DNA of 64,000 bases from Rotaria macrura. Its lineage: Eukaryota; Rotifera; Eurotatoria; Philodinida; Philodinidae. Numbering within the stretch: the first letter of the stretch is position 1; the number at the start of each line of letters is the position of its first letter. Shown here in pieces: positions 40,223 through 51,702 of the stretch. Position numbers and translations under genes: made by a program. The stretch covers positions 58,692 through 122,691 of the forward strand of contig OENT01000401.1 in assembly GCA_900239685.1 (NCBI GenBank), in the 5' to 3' direction. The notes beneath the pieces are model-generated. The model worked only from the letters and a program-made list of their open reading frames with translations, did no database searches and was not told where the DNA came from.

Positions 40223-41884
40223 ATGCTTTACCATGTTATTCGTCGTCCTCCAAATAATAAGACCAATTTCTCAAACAAGTCTGGTTCGGTTCACAAAAGC
40301 AGTGCGCTGTTAAAATTAATGCCCCGTTATCATTATTCAAGAGTTGCTCCCCATAGTGCGACAACTAGTGCCGAATCATTCTTTCATCGACATAACTCAA
40401 ACGGACAATCAACAAAGCATTTAGCCCCAACGACGACGACGAGCAATAATAATCAGTATTCTTCAGGATTATTTAAGTCGACATTTATTCCGCTTGTGAC
40501 TAATACACGAACGATGTCATCGAACAAGCGTGAATTCGTTCAGATACCAGTGACACGAGAGGATGGAGCATCAACAACGAACAGTTCTGTTCATTCAATA
40601 CCTGTTACTTTCATCAGTGAAACAACTCAATTATCATCTATGAACAACGATAATAGTAGAAATTCAAGTCCCAAACCACATTATACTAGTTAGTATTGAT
40701 CAAATCAACTGATTCTAATTAGAGTATTCGTATTAATTTTTGAAAATTCATTTAGAAATAAGAAAACGTTATTGACATGTTTGTTAGAATAGAAACAAAA
40801 AAAATGAAAGCAATAGAAAGAATATTTTTATTTATTTTTTTTCGTTTTTAAAGATCTTCTAAGACCAAACTCCAGATATTTCCAGCATCATACAAATAAT
40901 AATGTTGAAGATTCCGAAACAAGTATCCCACGTTTACCGTCTGTCTCACGTCGATTTAATTTCACAATACCAGTCATGACAACAGCAACAGCAACACCAA
41001 CAACAACGACAACTGACGATGATGATGATACAAACAAGCAAAATCTATCGTCATCTAGTTCTCGTCGAATCCCCATTCGTTTTGTACAAACACCAAATGT
41101 TGCATCCATACCGTCAAATAGTTCTCGTATATCGAGTGCTGTTCTACGTTCGTCACCATTATCAAGTCCATTAAATAATTCATTGCAACGTCAAAAAACT
41201 GATTTAACCGATACATCGTCCATATCAGATCTTAATGGTACGACATCGAATCTATCGCCTATACGTCGAGCTGAAGTTATGGCCCGTGAAGCGATTCAAG
41301 GTATCGTTCGGTTTCAACAACAACAACAACAACAACCAAATAGTTTGTCAGTCGATAATAATAATGTATTTATACGATCGCCGGCACTCTCACGTCGTGT
41401 TATTGTCAATTTAAAAAATAATCAATCTGTTTCACTCGATAGTCGTTTATTATCGGCTCATACACCATTAACAAAACCGCCTGCCGCTCCATCCTCTTCA
41501 CGTGTAATACAACGAAATAATCTTTATCATATACCTGTTTTACATGAATTTCAAATGCCTTCTCATCCAGCAACAATAGTATCTGACCCATCACCACAAT
41601 CTCCTTCAACTAGTTATACTAATAATCATACTAATAGTTATAAAAACGAATTTCGCATGGAAATTCCTGTTACAATTATTACTAGAAGTGATCAGGAGAA
41701 TCGTGTACAACTAAACGACGGACGAGAAGATGGACTTATGAATTACGATCAGCAAACAGCGATTGTTGCCGAACGTATTCCATCAGCCAATATGAACTCG
41801 AATCAAACGCTCAAATCTATTTTAAAAAGATCTTCATCAAGAGAAACTGTGTCAAGGAAAAATGTTAGTTTTATGAATGCATAA
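40223..41884 (+). CDS. Disordered IPV-motif protein with SILK and RVxF PP1-docking motifs
   Basis: Two exons (40223-40688, 40854-41884; the joined codon is Asn156) encode 498 aa, rich in Ser, Asn, Thr and Gln, with no folded domain I recognise. Six I-P-V/I motifs are spread along it: QIPV (107-110), SIPV (125-128), TIPV (193-196), RIPI (227-230), HIPV (381-384) and EIPV (425-428); FIPL (88-91) is a weaker seventh. IPV motifs in BAG3 dock small heat-shock proteins, and YHIPVLHEF resembles the BAG3 IPV context. The C-terminus has SILK (477-480) then KNVSF (491-495), the SILK-then-RVxF order found in protein phosphatase 1 regulators. A polyglutamine run lies at 310-316. A stretch near 292-308 (RRAEVMAREAIQGIVRF) could be one helix. 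No BAG or WW domain is present. Upstream exons are possible. The function is inferred from motifs only. Confidence 0.78.
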
Positions 41885-43623
41885 TCGGATTTGTGCAAGT
41901 TTTTTTAGACTTAAAAATACACTCACACACACAGAAAAAGTATACATATTTATTTTTTATTATGCCGTTCTTTTCTTTTCTTTTTTTCTTCTTTCAATCA
42001 AAATTGCCTTCGTTCGTAACTTTTTTTTTCTTTTGTTTTCTGCGTTCTTTTCTTCTATTATTTTGATACACTAAAGTTGCTGCATATTGTGTCGATTGAA
42101 TAATAAGAAAAAAACACAACTAGAACTGATAACATTGTGTAGAACTATGTCAGATCAACAAGTACAGTTAACATTACATTTTAGTTAAACGAACGACATT
42201 TGTGAGTCTGTTGTGCGCACATGTCGATCATCGGGCCGTATCTTTATTTCTTTACTATTTCAAGTCTAAAAAAATACTGATGTTGATGCTGCTGTCCGTT
42301 TTGCTCTTCGATTACCAACTGATAAGAGTTGGTAGATGGTAGATTCTTTTCGAAACTCGAATGTAGCAGACACATATATGTACATGCATGTATGCATATA
42401 TATATATATATATATATATGAAGAGAGAGATTGTTCTTCATTAATTGGAAGAAGTGCATGTGTTGTGAATAGAATGAATATACAATCTGGTCAAAAGACA
42501 GACCTCATTCAGTCATTCGGGTAAGTTCGACTCTTTTCTTTCTCCCTTGATGATCGATGTATCGATAAGATAACGAACGACGACGTTGCAATTTCGCGGC
42601 GTCGTCGTCGGCAATGGCCAGAGAATGAGGCAGAGAGAGAGAGGGGGAGAAAACGTTTTTTATGGATATGTGCAAGGCTTATCTCTTCGCCGCGTTTAAG
42701 CGAATGGCAAAAAACATCACCAACATCGGCACGGTGATTTAACCTGTTCTCTCTTTTCCTCAGTATATGTGCTGACTTCAATCACAGACTCACTTATCTC
42801 ACTAGCGTAAAAGAAGAAACAGGTACTACTCAGAAAAATAGTTTCAATGTTAAATATTTAATTTCTTCATTTATGTCTATGCAAATGATAGGTAATATGT
42901 ATAAATATAACTATATATTTATATACATATATGTATATACATTGATAACATTAACATTTATTCTTTCTTTCTTTTTTTTACATTTTCTCAATTATCATCA
43001 TCACATCACCAGTGCTCCTCAATTTAGTCAAAAAAAATCAATATTATAAATCTAAATATGCTATTAATCAGATATATATCCTTATGATGACAAGCAAAAA
43101 GATGCAAGAAAGTATTGAAGCAATATCTAACTAAAATTCTGAATCACTCATTCGCATCTTACTTACTCAGTCAGTCTCGCTAGTTGGTCTTCTTATCAGT
43201 GCCTAATCTTTGTGCACGCCGACTATCTACGTGCTCTCGCTCCCTCACACACTCTATGAGAGCGTATCTAAATATTATCTGTAGTGAAATAAAGAGAGAG
43301 AGACAGAGACAGAGAAAGAAGAGTTGAAAGAGACGACGATGGTGATGACGGGACGGGACGTCAAAGATTAGAAGATCGAATTCTCTTTCTTCTCTTTTCG
43401 ATCTACATATATATTGAACTTTTTTTCTTTTCCTCACCATGTCTTTTCAATGTTCCGTAATGGTCAATTTGCGCTTATCGGTTAAGAGAACAGAGCGAAA
43501 GAGAGAGAGAGAGAGAAATGCGATTATCATCGATTAGATCGCATATATGTATATACATGTATGTGCATCCTTCTCGTTTGCTTTTTTCTTCTTCAGACAT
43601 ATACATATATGCATAGACACTCA
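41885..43623. other. Intergenic between the IPV protein and the FOG homolog
   Basis: Contains a TA microsatellite at about 42395-42420, GA-rich tracts (about 42630-42650, 43290-43320 and 43499-43517) and TATA/ATAT stretches. It should include the FOG promoter and 5' UTR. Frames here are low-complexity. Confidence 0.45.
42395..42420. repeat. (TA)n microsatellite
   Basis: An uninterrupted TA dinucleotide run between two genes. Confidence 0.9.
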
Positions 43624-46600
43624 ATGGCCATGTCCCGTCGTAAGCAACTTCATCCAAAGTCATTGAAAGGTACATAAAAAGAAAAAGCTTTTCTTTTCAT
43701 TTCATTTTTTTTTGTTATTTTCATTTAATTTTTCAATTTAATATTTCAAAGAAGGTGATGAGACGATGTTTGTTTTGCCCGATGAATTGAAATTCGATGA
43801 AGAAGTAAGTTAAATATATATGTGAGGAAAAAAAAGAGTGTCTAAGAAGAAACAAAAATTATTAGATTTATTGTTTTTCTTTTTCTTTTTCTTACTGAAA
43901 ATTTTCTAGTCACATGATATTATTGCTCGAATCGATATTGAACAAGGATATTGTTTGGGTTCATTTCCAGCTATTCTAGTTTCGTCTCAACAACCATCAT
44001 CCAATTTAGATGCAACGAATTCTAGTTCTATGATCGTGCAAGTATGTTCCTATTTCACATTTTATGACAGAAAGATAAGCTTTTTCATCTCTTCCTCGTT
44101 CTCATTCAATCCTGCTGTCGTTGCATTCTTGGTGCCGCAAGATAAGACTCAACGACGACGGCATCATAGAAGGTTTCTCTGTTAGATTATGTTTGTTGCT
44201 ACCGTTTTTAGTCGAGTTATCTATCTCATCGTTTTGCTCTTATCATCGTCAAAGCACATATTCATGTTCGCTATGTGTGCGTGTGCATACAAAGGATTGA
44301 AAGATGGCTGATAGAACAACGACGATGAGGACATTGAAGAAATGAGAATGACACGAGCGATCTATGATAGCTCGTTGTTGTCGTTGTCTTATCGGCCATT
44401 CCAATCCGATGGTCGCGCGTGCGGGCACGCATGGAAGTATGGTTATCTTGAGTTTCTTTTATATGTATATGTGTCGAGAGATGATAGGATGGCAGTGGCG
44501 AAAGAGGGAAATGAGAGAGAACAAGAAAGAGAGAGAGAGAGAGACGGAGAGATTGGACTAATCTTATCTTTCAGAATAACCGAATATAAAGTAAGATTAA
44601 TGTGACAATTCATTCTTTCATTTCTCATGATAGATTGATAATGATATTCTTGAGCATCGAACACAATCTTTTCAACTACTTGATACTAAACATGATTGGC
44701 TTGCTCGATGTTCAATTGTCAACAATGTTTCATCAAATCTTGACATAAATTTTCAAAGTAATTGATCAATACATACATACATATATATATAGGTTTTAGT
44801 TAAAATGATTTAGATGATCAAATACATGTTACTTTAAGTCAATCTATAAAACCTGGTGCACGTCTCTACACGAATATATTAATTCTTCCAAAATTAACTC
44901 ATACTGAAGATTCTCAAGTAAAACAAGAACCCAAATCAACTATGAATGATGATATTAAAGTAAAAGAAGAGCCTATCGAATCTGAAGATGAACAACAACA
45001 ACAACAAACCGATGTTTCTTCACCAAGTATTAAATCTGAATCATCAAGCAATGTATCTAAAGTCAAAGAAACAAAAAAAGTCTATCGTAATTATTCTCAT
45101 AATAGTCTATGTTCTTTTCAATGTCTATCTTTTTTTTTCTATAATTTCATTTTATTAGCTCTTGTGTTCACATGTGATAATTGTGGTATTCGTTATAGTA
45201 ATCGAAGTACATTAGATGCACATCAACAGCATTATTGTACCAAACGAGAAATTACAAAAAGTCATTCAACAGGTAAATCGATAAAGATAAAGTAATCTCG
45301 AAACGAAAAAAAAAGAAAAAGGTCATTGATTGCCATAAAAATAAAGAACGTTTTATAGATTCGACAACGACTGTTGTTAAAACAAAGGGCACGAAACGCA
45401 AACATGTTGAAATAAACGAATCATCGTCATCGCCAACCAAACGTTTATCATTATCATTGAATGATGCTTATTGTTCTGAATGTGATATTTTATTTTCAAA
45501 ACCAGATAATCTTTTACAACATAAATTACATTATTGCGGAACAAAATCATCGCCATCATCTTCACGACAAATCAATGAAAATGTATCGAATTCATTTCGA
45601 CCACCGATTCCATTCGATCGTCCCATACAGATCGGACAATTTATTTACGTGCCCGTACCTATTGTTCCAACACAAATCGAAAACAATGAACGAATATCAT
45701 CACGTGATAGTGACAATAAACCACTTGATTTAAGTAAACCTAAACGACAACTTGATGACACTGAACAACAAAGACAAATATCAACATCACCATTAGATTT
45801 AACTATTGAAAAGACAACAAATCTATTTAATATACTTAATTCATCATCGTCTTCGTCCGTCACTGCTTCATCTTCATCAACCATAGTCAAGTCAACAAAT
45901 CTTGTTCAACAACAAGTTTATGAATGTGATTATTGTTCAATACGTTTTAGTTCATTGAAAACTTTACAAGCTCATCAAGAAAACTATTGTATTGAATATA
46001 GAAAACAAAAGAAAAGTGGAAATAATAATAATAATAATAATTCATTAATAAATACATCTACAAATGAAACGAAAACGCTTGTTAACGATTCTATTCGGTA
46101 AGATAAGAAAGATTATACAAGATGAAATAATAACAGAAAACTTTATCTTTAACTCTGTCGTTTTCTTCTTGATTGATTGACAGTATTTTATCCTTTATGT
46201 GAGACTGATGAGTTGCTGTCGGTTCGAAGATCGACTTAACCTTTTCAGATTTTCGAGTTGTTTTGTCAGTTACATTGCTTTTGTAATTTTAAAAATAGAT
46301 GTAAGATCTTCAACAAGTTTTATCAAATCTCTAACGAAGAACATACTTGTATGAAAGATTGCTGATAGACGAGTTCTTCCTGTTTGTCAGCCAAAACCCA
46401 CCCTAGACCGACTACTCATGTATTCAAGATATTCGAGACTGAGGAACGTCGTAGAATACTATTCATCGATAGCCTGCATATGCTTTTCTCGATACATATC
46501 TATGTTGTATTTTCTAGACAGATAGATATAGAGAAGTAGAGGAAGGTATTCATGGGTAAATAAAACATTGATGTACTTCGACAAAGGTTCTATCTTTGAA

Positions 46601-48299
46601 TGATTGAGAAAACTGTCTAAATTTATCTAATTATATACACGCAAGAAACAAAAAGAGGATACATATAGTTTTTCTCTATTTTGATAGTAAATGATAATCA
46701 TCATTTTATAGATAGTTTCTATTGGAGGTACAAAATCTATCCGTGTTCGAGAACATTTCTCAAAAGTTCATCATAGATAGATGTTTGTTGAAAATAATTC
46801 TACACTTCTTTGTTTTCGTCTACGAATCTTTGTCTGTTGTCATATCGATGTAACACAAACGTAACGTATTGTTGAAGAAGTCATGCATGATTTTTATATA
46901 CGTTCGAGAAGAGAAAACATTTTCTTCTATTATTAGATTTTCTTGATAAGGAGTCTATAAATACATTGAAATGTAAGTCGATCTCAGGATTACTGATGAC
47001 CACAACATTTCGAAAAATGTATTGATTATCATATTGGTGATGATTCAGCAGATTAGTTTACATAACTATGGGATAGAAAGATATGACTTTAAAGAAATTC
47101 TTTTCTTCATGATAAATATGTCATTGTCAATTAGAGATGTGTGACATCGCCCCGTCCGCCCGCCTTAAGAAAACAAACAATCGAAAAGTTTTACAATTAT
47201 TCGTCTTATTCATACAATTTGATTTTTTTCTCATTCTAAATAGATCTCAATCACCTTTGTTGCCATCAACAAAATCCAAAAATATTTCACTCTCTCCGAA
47301 TGACTCAAGTAATTCCTTGTATCTACCACCACATCGTTCATCACCATTCATGTGTCGTCTATGCAAATATCGTGGCAATACTTTACGTGGAATGCGTATG
47401 CATTTCAAATTTCATCTATCGAATAATGAACCATGTTCAGATGATGATATTATAATAACATCAACCTTGAATTCTTCTCTATCATCAATGCCAACAACGC
47501 AATTATTACTCAAATGTACAATATGCTCGGCTATGTTTGATCATGAAGATGCATTATTAAATCATATAAAATGTGTACATACAAAAGAGAGTTTACTCGA
47601 ATGTTTAGAATGTCAATCACGGTTTTGTTCGAAATGGAATTTACTTCGTCATATGAAATTAACACATACTAATATAAAATGTGACGAAGAAGAACAAGAT
47701 AATGATGACGATGATGATGATAATGATGATGATGATGATACGGACGGTGGTGGTGGTGGTGGTGATGATGATGAACAAAAGTTAGCAAATGATCCCCAAC
47801 GTGTATTAAAAGGATCGAATCATGAACAAAAACTAGATGAAGATCGAGAGTATGTTTCATTTTAAACGAAACGAACATAAGAAAGTGAAAGATATTTTTA
47901 TTCTCTGAATAATTTTCTAGTATTTCATCTTCGTCATCTTCGTCGTCTAATGATAAACCATCCGATCCAATGAATCTCACGTGTAATGTTCTTATTGAAT
48001 CGATGGATATTAATTCAATAAAGAAAATATCTGACGGATATTTAATGAAGAAAAAATTCGCTTGTCCATATTGTCATATTAAATTTGGTAGCGTTGATAC
48101 ATTAAAACAGCATATGACGAACTATTGTTCATCACGACCAAACAACGATGATCAATCAAATAATAAGAAAAAGACAAAAACAAATGATACATTTTGTTCA
48201 ACATGTCAAATTCCATTTCGACATAAAAGTTCTTATGATGCACATAAAATGTATTATTGTCGTGGTAGTCAGAAGGCTCATGTTAAAATGCAAGCTTAA
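43624..48299 (+). CDS. ZFPM: Friend-of-GATA (FOG/ZFPM/u-shaped) zinc-finger cofactor
   Basis: Nine exons encode 821 aa: 43624-43669, 43752-43804, 43910-44041, 44634-44757, 44814-45086, 45159-45272, 45359-46097, 47244-47849, 47921-48299. The N-terminus MAMSRRKQLHPKSLK matches the FOG NuRD-recruiting motif. VKQEP and VKEEP are sumoylation-type sites. Eight fingers are visible: CCHC at 215-236 (CDNCGIRYSNRSTLDAH), 286-307 and 436-457; C2H2 at 531-551 (CRLCKYRGNTLRGMRMHFK) plus two more; then two C-terminal CCHC (CPYCHIKF and CSTCQIPF). Five CCHC fingers equals the number in vertebrate FOG. PLDLSK at 369-374 is a CtBP-binding motif, with PLDLT at 392-396. The protein should bind GATA factors in the nucleus and recruit repressors. 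An Asp/Gly low-complexity tract follows finger 6. Intron 7 (46098-47243) is 1.1 kb. Confidence 0.95.
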
Positions 48300-48617
48300 T
48301 TATTATAGTTCATGCTGTTGTGTATTATTGTAGTTGTGTTGCTGTTTTTCTCCTCTTTTTTTATTTTTCTCGCCTATCTCTCTCTTCTTATTCTTTCTTT
48401 TGTATTTCATATATTTGTCTTGCTTTCATGTTTTCTCTTTTTTTTTTGTTTTCGCTTCAATTTTTTTTTCAAGTAACTAAATTCGACAAAGAAGATATGT
48501 TTAAGAAATACTTAAAAAGCAAAGGTTTGTTTATTTTTTGCATATTAAACTTGACCTGTGAATAATGTAAAGAATTCAAGAAAATGATCAATTAACTATT
48601 TAATGTATTAGTAGATT
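48300..48617. other. 3' region of the FOG homolog
   Basis: T-rich sequence with short hydrophobic frames that read as UTR, followed by the MITE target site. No gene seen. Confidence 0.4.
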
Positions 48618-48625
48618 AACTAGAA

Positions 48626-49219
48626 GATTTAGTAGACAAATGTCGACAAAAAAAATGTCGACAGGTAAAATGCCGACGTGTAAAAAAATGTCGAAAATTC
48701 TATCATGATATAGGAAACTCGCGTAGCATAGGCTGTCATCTATTTTTTTTCTGTTTGTGCATTTTCTTTATGCGAGTTGGTCTGGACATAACTAAATACG
48801 AATTTAAACAACAGTTAATTCATGGCAATTCTGGCAAGTTAAAAAAAGCGTCAAAGAAAACATGCACCATGCAGGATAAACTTAAAGAACGTCGAANAAA
48901 CGATTAAACTCAATGAATATCACAACGACTTATCAAAGCTTATTGGCACAAAATGAAAATTATACGAACGTGTTGGTACATGCCTTATGCCTTGAATCTA
49001 TGACTCTAGCTCTTCGTTGTCACTCATACGCATTTTTATTTTATTTTTCATTGATATGTATTCGAATTTTACCTAATAAACCAAAAATTTAATTTATTCA
49101 TGCTCCACTTTTATTTTTTCATCATCAGCTTCTTTTCTTTGTATTTCATGATGTCGACATTATTTTTCTGTCGACATTTTTTTGTCGACTTTTTACCGTC
49201 GACGTTTGGCTACTTTCCC
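48626..49219 (+). mobile_element. 590 bp MITE-like element with GTCGAC termini (copy 2)
   Basis: Flanked by a perfect 8-bp duplication, AACTAGAA at 48618-48625 and 49220-49227. Its ends (GATTTAGTAGACAAATGTCG and GGCTACTTTCCC) and interior are almost identical to 17580-18169. It has an extra GTCGAC-containing block near the right end. The internal ORF is disrupted by a ~15-base deletion at a site that carries an ambiguous base (n at 48897). It lies downstream of the FOG homolog. Confidence 0.9.
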
Positions 49220-49227
49220 AACTAGAA

Positions 49228-49838
49228 TGTTCTACGGTATGGTTAATATTTTGAAAGAAGACAACTTCGATTCGATATTTCTTCTGTCTTGTGATGTTCG
49301 AAATTAAAACATATTCATACAAAGTGTATACATCAAATTTTTTCTCTGACATTCATTACGATTCAAATCGATTGAATTTATTTGTAGTACTTGTAAAAAA
49401 ATTATTGCAAACGAGGTTTGTTCATTACCATTGATCATGTTTATCATTGTGTTGTATGTATTTGATCAAGATTTTCCATTCTATTCAACTATACAGGATG
49501 TGTGATAACTGATTTAGAGAAGATGACAAACTTCTATTGCTCAATGTTCGATTCGATTATATTTTAACGACATTCGAAACAATGTTTAGAACTTTCTCTA
49601 TGAAAAGTATTGATGACACATTGTTCACGTCTCATTCTAATCATTTGCAATAGTACTATGTATGTATAAGTTCAAAATAATTATACTGATTCAATCGAAA
49701 TCTATGGCGATTTCTTTTCTTTTTTTTATTAAAGACTAATGTTTTATTAAATGCTCATAAGAAAACGAAAAGAAAAGAATTTCCCTTCGAAAAAAAAATC
49801 AATCTGTTGGTTCATTTGCATTTGGTATTAAACTACGA
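49228..49838. other. Spacer upstream of the intermediate filament gene
   Basis: AT-rich 600 bp, presumably promoter and 5' UTR of the intermediate filament gene. Nothing specific recognised. Confidence 0.4.
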
Positions 49839-51544
49839 ATGGAGACACGTATGTTGAAGCTCGACATGGATATTGGTGCAACAAGTCATTTAGATAATGG
49901 ACTAAATGGTGAAGACATTGGTAAGGCCATGGAACTTGTTCAACGTGAACGTGATCGTGATGTTAAAGAAAAAGAAGAATTACGTCATTTAAACGATCGG
50001 TTTTCTCATTTTCTTGCTAATATTGAACAATTAAAACGTATCAATGAACAATTACAAGCACAAATTAAAGATGAATTTGTTAAATGGGGAATTTTACCAC
50101 GTGATGAAAATGAATTACGACAAATCATAAATCAAATAAATGATCGTGCAATTCAACTTGCTACGGATGAGGTACGTTCTCGTGCTGCTGAACAAGAAAC
50201 TTGTGTACTTAATCGTACGATTGCTCTATATGGTATTATTCAAGATCTCTATAAACGTAAGCATGACAATATACGTAATCTTGTCGATAGGTTACAAGAC
50301 GAATTCAATCGTTTAATACAATGTGAACATTTAAGTCAAGAAGAATTAGCAAGTATTCGTGATGATTTATTAAAAGAATTCAATAAATTTCGAGAACGTT
50401 TACAAGATTGGTTACGTCTCGTTGTTGACAAACAAACATTATTAGATGATATACAATCATTACGTGAACGTATTAATTTAATCAATGCATTGAACGATGA
50501 AGAAATCAATGAATGGAAACGTCTTTTAGATCAATCGAAAGATGATTCCATTCTATTCTATCGAGAAGAATTAACCAATGCCATACGAGATATTAAACGA
50601 GATTATTCTAAACAAGCAAAAAAATTTCAAGACGAACTCGAATATCAAATCGAAGGACAATTACGTATTGTTGAAAGTCAACTTAAACAAACGCCTGGAA
50701 TAACGGATAATGCAATGCAAGAATATGACAAACAAAGAAATCAAATTGAAGAAACAAAATTACGTATTAGCATGGAGGTAAATAGAGTTAGAGATTTATC
50801 ATCATGTGCACTACGGATTCAGAATTGTTTGAATTAAATATAAATATGATATTTCACGAACGAATTGAAAGAAAAGATCAAAGACGTAGAGATTAATATT
50901 TTTAATCAATGGTAACTTGTTGTAACTGATCATTTGTATCGAAAATTTTATATTTACATCATGTTGTATGTATTCATTGTAATAAAATTATTTTCTAGGA
51001 ATATGATAAAGAACAATTTCAATTAAATAATTTAACAAAGATTCTATCTGACAAACGTCGTTTTTTGCGTGACGAAGAAACAAAATTACATGAGATCGAA
51101 CGTAAAATTCGTGATAAACAATTACAAGAGAGAACAATAGTCGACAAACTTAAAAATGAATATGATGATTTACGTGGTCGTTTTGAAAAAATGGCCTATG
51201 AATTACGTTTCAGTATTGAAGATGAACTTCGAATATATGCTCGATTACTTGATGGACTCATGAAAAAATCTTCGATGATAAATATTTCAACGAATCCATC
51301 GATTTCTAATGCAACATCAATGATAATTCGTTCAAATGAAATTGAAGATCAACATACACAAAATAAATTAACGACGTCATCGAACGATAAATTAGATTTA
51401 GTTAGTAGTCGTCATGGATGGCCGAAACATGTAAATTTAAGTGCCAGCGCAGAAAGTTTATTTAGAATGAATGAAATTGAAATTCAAGAAACGTATGATG
51501 GTATTTCAATGAATAGATCTTCATCATATTCTAAACTTGACTAA
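49839..51544 (+). CDS. Cytoplasmic-type intermediate filament protein
   Basis: Two exons (49839-50777, 50999-51544) encode 494 aa. A short head is followed by the alpha-helical rod. Coil 1A has EKEELRHLNDRFSHFLANIE, the conserved rod-start motif. NDEEINEWKRLL marks the start of coil 2, and LRIYARLLDGLMKK near residue 380 is the rod-end equivalent of TYRKLLEGEE. Counting from LNDRF to the coil 2 EEI motif gives about 40 residues more than my recollection of vimentin, so coil 1B is of the long, lamin/protostome type. No nuclear localisation signal, lamin-tail fold or CaaX box is visible; the tail is Ser-rich and ends SYSKLD. It should assemble as a dimer into structural filaments. AATAAA at 51669-51674 lies between this gene and the convergent TMEM186. 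Confidence 0.92.
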
Positions 51545-51702
51545 AAAGAAAAAGCATCTACATAATCATTTAACACGTTTGTTATTTTCTACTCGATCAT
51601 TAAAACATTAGTTTCTATATCGTAGAATGAATTTCATCATGTAATTCGTTTTTGTATTGTTTGATTTCAAATAAATTTATTCAATACATCATTAAATTTT
51701 TT

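Noticed and set aside
46203-46245. Hammerhead-ribozyme-like CTGATGAG...CGAAG in FOG intron 7
   Set aside because: The second core box reads CGAAG rather than GAAA and stem II does not pair convincingly.
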